From assembly GCF_000723205.1 (NCBI RefSeq), contig NZ_HG315671.1, positions 1,709,351 through 1,773,350 of the forward strand: 64,000 bases of DNA. The letters are read 5' to 3'. The notes under the pieces were generated by a model that saw only the letters and a program-made list of their open reading frames with translations, ran no database searches and was not told the DNA's origin. Position numbers and translations under genes: made by a program. Shown here one piece after another: positions 60,689 to 64,000 of this stretch (position 1 is its first letter; each line of letters starts with the position of its first letter). Origin of the DNA: Formosa agariphila KMM 3901. Lineage in GTDB: Bacteria > Bacteroidota > Bacteroidia > Flavobacteriales > Flavobacteriaceae.

Positions 60689-61984
60689 TTAAGGGAAAAT
60701 CCCACGTTGTATATAAGCTTTTTCTATGCGCTGAATTGCTAAACAAAAGGCTGCTGTTCTCATATCTACACCTTCTGTTATTGCGTAATCGTAAACTCTT
60801 TTAAAAGATTCTTTTAATACTTTTTCAAGTTTAAGAATCACTTCATCCATATGCCATAGTTCTCCGTTTCTGTTTTGTAACCATTCAAAATAACTTCCAA
60901 TTACACCTCCAGAATTACATAAAATGTCTGGAATAATGTCCACACCGTTTTGTAATAAGATTTGTTCACCTTCTACATTTGTTGGGCCGTTAGCACCTTC
61001 AGCAATTAATTTTGCTTTTATAATGTGCGCATTGTCTCCCGTAATCTGATTTCCAAGTGCAGCTGGTATAATAATATCACAATCAATTCCGAAGAAATCT
61101 GCTTTCTCAATGGCGTTAGAATCTGCAAAATTATTTACACTACCTTCATTATTGGTAACATGTACTTGCAGTTGTTTAACATCAATACCTTCAGGTTTAT
61201 AAATACTAGCAAATGCATCTTGAACACCGACTAAAATGGCACCTTCTTGTTCCATAAAATACGAAGCCCAATATCCAACATTTCCAAATCCTTGAACAAT
61301 AAAGGTTTTTCCTTTAAGTGAAATATTGCGTTGTTCTGCCCATAATTTAATGGTAATAAATACACCATATCCCGTAGAACGATCACGCCCTTCAATACCT
61401 CCAGAACCTACAGGTTTTCCTGTTACTACGTGCTGATAGGTTGACCGTTCAGATGGTCCTTTGGTTGACATATAGGTGTCTGCAATCCAAGCCATGGTTT
61501 GTGCGTTGGTGTTAACATCTGGAGCAGGAATATCATGTTCTGGCCCAATATTATCTCCTAAAGCATAAGTAAAACGTCTAGTAATACGTTCTAATTCTGA
61601 CTGAGAATATAATTTTGGATTGATTTTAATTCCACCTTTAGCTCCACCATAAGGCAAACCTGCTAACGAGGTTTTCCAAGTCATCCACATAGCTAAAGCT
61701 TTAGCAGCATCTATATCTACTGTTTCATGATAACGTAAGCCGCCTTTATAAGGCCCTAATGCATTATTATGTTGAACGCGATATCCGGTGATAATTTCTA
61801 CATCACCATTGTCCATTTTAACCGGGAAATGAATAATAATTTCATTATTGGTAACATTAAGGATTCTGCGAATATTCGGGTTTAAATCGATGTGGTCGGC
61901 TGCTTTATTAAATTGTTCTAAAACATTGGCAACCATACCTGTCTCATTTTTCTTTACTGGTAATTTTATATCTTTTGTAATCAT
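60689..61984 (-). CDS. gdhA: Glutamate dehydrogenase (Glu/Leu/Phe/Val family)
   Basis: The 431-residue protein matches the NAD(P)-type glutamate dehydrogenase: GPYKGGLRYHETVDIDAAKA, the catalytic Lys region LPYGGAKGGIKINPK (about 118), and the Rossmann region FIVQGFGNVGYWASYFMEQ (about 219). It interconverts glutamate and 2-oxoglutarate plus ammonia. Its length is that of the shorter catabolic class. It is upstream of the Gre-type and helical genes, and downstream of a small four-Cys protein. Confidence 0.93.
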   Translation of the reverse strand: MITKDIKLPVKKNETGMVANVLEQFNKAADHIDLNPNIRRILNVTNNEIIIHFPVKMDNGDVEIITGYRVQHNNALGPYKGGLRYHETVDIDAAKALAMWMTWKTSLAGLPYGGAKGGIKINPKLYSQSELERITRRFTYALGDNIGPEHDIPAPDVNTNAQTMAWIADTYMSTKGPSERSTYQHVVTGKPVGSGGIEGRDRSTGYGVFITIKLWAEQRNISLKGKTFIVQGFGNVGYWASYFMEQEGAILVGVQDAFASIYKPEGIDVKQLQVHVTNNEGSVNNFADSNAIEKADFFGIDCDIIIPAALGNQITGDNAHIIKAKLIAEGANGPTNVEGEQILLQNGVDIIPDILCNSGGVIGSYFEWLQNRNGELWHMDEVILKLEKVLKESFKRVYDYAITEGVDMRTAAFCLAIQRIEKAYIQRGIFP

Positions 61985-62005
61985 ATAAAAAAGTTATAAC
62001 TGATA

Positions 62006-62176
62006 TTAATAGAATAAGTTAACTGTTTGTTTTTCTAAAGGTGGCCTATTTGCTAAATCCAAAAAATGAACATTTTCAAATTCGCTACACGACCAAACTT
62101 TTTCTTTGTGTGCCGTTAAAACACATGTTTTAAAATGCACGCAATCCGGACAAATATTTAATTCAGTTGTTTTCAT
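62006..62176 (-). CDS. Small four-Cys protein
   Basis: A 56-residue ORF reads MKTTELNICPDCVHFKTCVL, then TAHKEKVWSCSEFENVHFLD, then LANRPPLEKQTVNLFY. The four Cys (CPDC, then KTC and WSC) have zinc- or iron-sulfur-binding spacing, and similar small proteins of this type are common in flavobacteria. It is too short for many gene finders. It lies 21 bases upstream of gdhA and is probably cotranscribed. Function unknown. Confidence 0.75.
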   Translation of the reverse strand: MKTTELNICPDCVHFKTCVLTAHKEKVWSCSEFENVHFLDLANRPPLEKQTVNLFY

Positions 62177-62370
62177 ACGTATATATTTCTATTTACAACA
62201 TATATAAGACAAGTCTTATGCCAATAGAATTCTAGGTGTGCGTGGAAATATAGAAACCCCTTTAAAACACTTGATTTTAAAGAGGTTTATGTGAAATTAA
62301 TTTTGAAAGTAGATAATTAGGTATCGGTACAAAATCACCCAGTAGGTACAAAATTACTCAGTAAACGATA

Positions 62371-63696
62371 TCAATCTTTTAGTTTTTCGCGTAAGGTTTT
62401 TCTATTAATTTGAAGAATTTCTGAAGCTTTAGTTTTATTGTTGTCGCACGCATGCAGAACTTTTAAAATGTATTGTTTTTCCATGGCTTTCAATGATATA
62501 AAGTTGTCGTCAGAAAAGTTTATATCGTATTTTAAAGATTCAGGTAGCGATTCTACGGTAACCGTATTGTCGCTTAAAATAATGGCACGTTGAAGAATGT
62601 TTTCTAATTCTCGAATATTTCCAGGCCATGTATAACGCTCTAGAATTTTAAGTGCAGCTGGATCTATTTTTATAAACTTATCTTTATATTCCAATCCATA
62701 TTTAAATAAAAATTTATCGACCAATAACGGGATATCTTCAGAGCGTTCTCTAAGTGGTGGTACATTTATTTCTACTACCGTAAGGCGATAATATAAATCT
62801 TCTCGGAAGGTTTTATTTTTTATCATCTCTTTAAGATTACTATTGGTGGCAGTAATAATTCTTAAATCCATTTTTTCAGATTTTTGGGCACCTACTTTTA
62901 CGACTTCTTTTTCTTGAAGTACACGTAGTAATCGCGATTGTACTGCTAAAGAAGCGTTGCCAATTTCATCTAAAAAAATAGTTCCACCATTGGCCGCTTG
63001 AAAGAATCCATTTCTATTGGTATCTGCACCTGTAAATGCGCCCTTAACATAACCAAATAGCTCTGCTTCTAATAAGTTTTCTGGAATGCCTCCGCAATTT
63101 ACAGCTATAAAAGGTTGTTTAGAAAATTGTCCCTGATAATGAATTGAACGCGCAACCAACTCTTTCCCTGTGCCGCTTTCACCAGAAATAAATACAGTGG
63201 CTTTATTGTTTTTTACACGCTCTATAAGCTGAATAACATGCTTGATGCCTTTCGACTTACCTATAATTTCACCATACTTTTCGCGATTTAAATCAGAGCT
63301 GTTTTCCGATTTAGAGGGTTTAGTATTTTGCGCTAAAGTTTTGTTTAATGCTTCTATTAACTCATTCCTTGTAAAAGGTTTTCTTAAATATTCTACTACT
63401 CCAGATTTTATTACCGCTAAAGAATCCTGAATAGAAGGGAAGCCTGTAATAACCAATTTTGACATATTAGGGTAATGTTCCGAGGCAAATTTTAAAAGCT
63501 CAAAACCATCAATTTCTGGCATTTTTAAATCTGTAATTAACACATCTATTTTAGTGTCTTTTAAGATGGTAACTGCCTCACGAACAGAAATAGCTTTAAA
63601 TGTATGGTAATTTAAAGATTGTAAATGACGTTGTAACAGTTCTAAAATATGTACATCATCGTCTACAATTAATATATTTTCTTTTAATAAAGACAT
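62371..63696 (-). CDS. NtrC-type sigma-54-dependent response regulator
   Basis: The 441 residues have a receiver domain (acidic DDD near 12, phospho-acceptor Asp in VLITDLKMPEIDG, about 55), an AAA+ ATPase with Walker A GESGTGKELV, sigma-54 contact loop ELFGYVKGAFTGADTN, and Walker B GGTIFLDEIG, and a C-terminal Fis-type helix-turn-helix (NNKTKASEILQINRKTLREK). It activates sigma-54 promoters when phosphorylated. It follows the kinase gene by 2 bases. Confidence 0.95.
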   Translation of the reverse strand: MSLLKENILIVDDDVHILELLQRHLQSLNYHTFKAISVREAVTILKDTKIDVLITDLKMPEIDGFELLKFASEHYPNMSKLVITGFPSIQDSLAVIKSGVVEYLRKPFTRNELIEALNKTLAQNTKPSKSENSSDLNREKYGEIIGKSKGIKHVIQLIERVKNNKATVFISGESGTGKELVARSIHYQGQFSKQPFIAVNCGGIPENLLEAELFGYVKGAFTGADTNRNGFFQAANGGTIFLDEIGNASLAVQSRLLRVLQEKEVVKVGAQKSEKMDLRIITATNSNLKEMIKNKTFREDLYYRLTVVEINVPPLRERSEDIPLLVDKFLFKYGLEYKDKFIKIDPAALKILERYTWPGNIRELENILQRAIILSDNTVTVESLPESLKYDINFSDDNFISLKAMEKQYILKVLHACDNNKTKASEILQINRKTLREKLKD

Positions 63697-63698
63697 GC

Positions 63699-64000
63699 TT
63701 AAAGTTTAGGTAAATTAATAATAAATGTAGCGCCTTGGGGTGTATTATTTTCTACAGTAATACTTCCTTTATGACTCGTAACAATACCATGTACAACACT
63801 CAAACCTAAACCAGAACCTTCACCAACGGGTTTTGTAGTAAAAAAAGGTTGAAAAACCTTGTCAATGTTTTCGGCAGGTACACCTTCACCTTGATCACTA
63901 ATTTTTAAACACATATTGTGTTCTGTTTCTGTAAGTTCAATAACAATAAGGTCGTTAGGTTTAGAGTAATATATGGCATTAATAATTAAATTGAATATAA
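63699..64000 (-). CDS. Sensor histidine kinase, C-terminal part (5' truncated)
   Basis: The frame remains open to the right edge of the window, giving about 100 residues of the kinase end. The HATPase N-box is FNLIINAIYYSKPNDLI, G1 is KISDQGEGVP, the F-box is KVFQPFFTTK, and G2 is GEGSGLGLSVVHGI. The G2/F-box layout is NtrB/HydH-like. It precedes the NtrC-type regulator by two bases, so they form a two-component pair. Signal and sensor domains lie outside the window. Confidence 0.92.
   Translation of the reverse strand, partial: IFNLIINAIYYSKPNDLIVIELTETEHNMCLKISDQGEGVPAENIDKVFQPFFTTKPVGEGSGLGLSVVHGIVTSHKGSITVENNTPQGATFIINLPKL

Overview
This window is a chromosomal segment of a marine-type member of the Flavobacteriaceae (phylum Bacteroidota). 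The evidence is the AT-rich composition, the lack of purine-rich ribosome binding sites, promoter boxes of the Bacteroidota form TAnnTTTG, and marker genes such as porX (type IX secretion signalling), a fused lpxC-fabZ, a long-form hisG, a fused hisB and hisIE, and Bacteroidota-type small lipoproteins. I did not see any tRNA, rRNA, insertion sequence, prophage or CRISPR array. Most genes are ordinary core metabolism; the accessory parts are small secreted or membrane proteins and an ion, metal and pH block.

Layout. 1-9.5 kb: the end of a topoisomerase IV subunit A gene, a small lipoprotein, an XRE regulator divergent from an M14 carboxypeptidase, an Lrp-type regulator, aroB, proline dehydrogenase, alanine dehydrogenase and a membrane protein. 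9.5-12 kb: a tiny secreted protein made of three identical repeats, tsaE and porX. 12-19 kb: an HD hydrolase, then the lipid A operon lpxD, lpxC/fabZ, lpxA with efp and a second lpxD-like gene, then sucD. 19.2-22.9 kb: fabG, a von Willebrand-type membrane protein and a prohibitin-type SPFH protein. 22.9-30.4 kb: a complete histidine operon hisGDCBHAFIE, preceded by a histidine-rich leader peptide and an attenuator hairpin. 30.4-37.3 kb: a TruA-type pseudouridine synthase, small membrane, lipoprotein and OmpA genes, a thioesterase and an MscS channel. 37.3-42.9 kb: a three-gene TolC, HlyD and ABC export operon whose ATPase is degenerate, then an OmpA-like lipoprotein. 43.2-45.7 kb: two SDR oxidoreductases. 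45.7-48.3 kb: an arsenic operon (arsR, a Cys-tailed DUF protein, arsC, acr3). 48.9-55.8 kb: NhaA, a SulP transporter, two stress-type proteins and an OmpR/EnvZ-type two-component pair. 56-59.5 kb: an FAH-family hydrolase, a TetR regulator with a metallo-beta-lactamase-fold hydrolase sharing an operator, and an EamA transporter. 59.5-64 kb: two unknown helical proteins, a Gre-type factor, glutamate dehydrogenase, a small four-Cys protein, and an NtrC-type sigma-54 activator with the end of its histidine kinase.

The most unusual element is at 8992-9751 on the minus strand. It encodes an exported 91-residue protein carrying three copies of a 19-residue segment that are identical at the amino acid level, although seven of the nineteen codons vary silently. 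The following membrane protein starts out of frame inside the third repeat, so its first 20 residues are an overprinted reading of the same repeat. Second-tier items are the degenerate ABC ATPase, a hisH gene with an N-terminal extension that looks like translated palindromic repeat DNA, a recurring 14-base palindrome overlapping several -7 boxes, and a tightly linked TetR operator pair.
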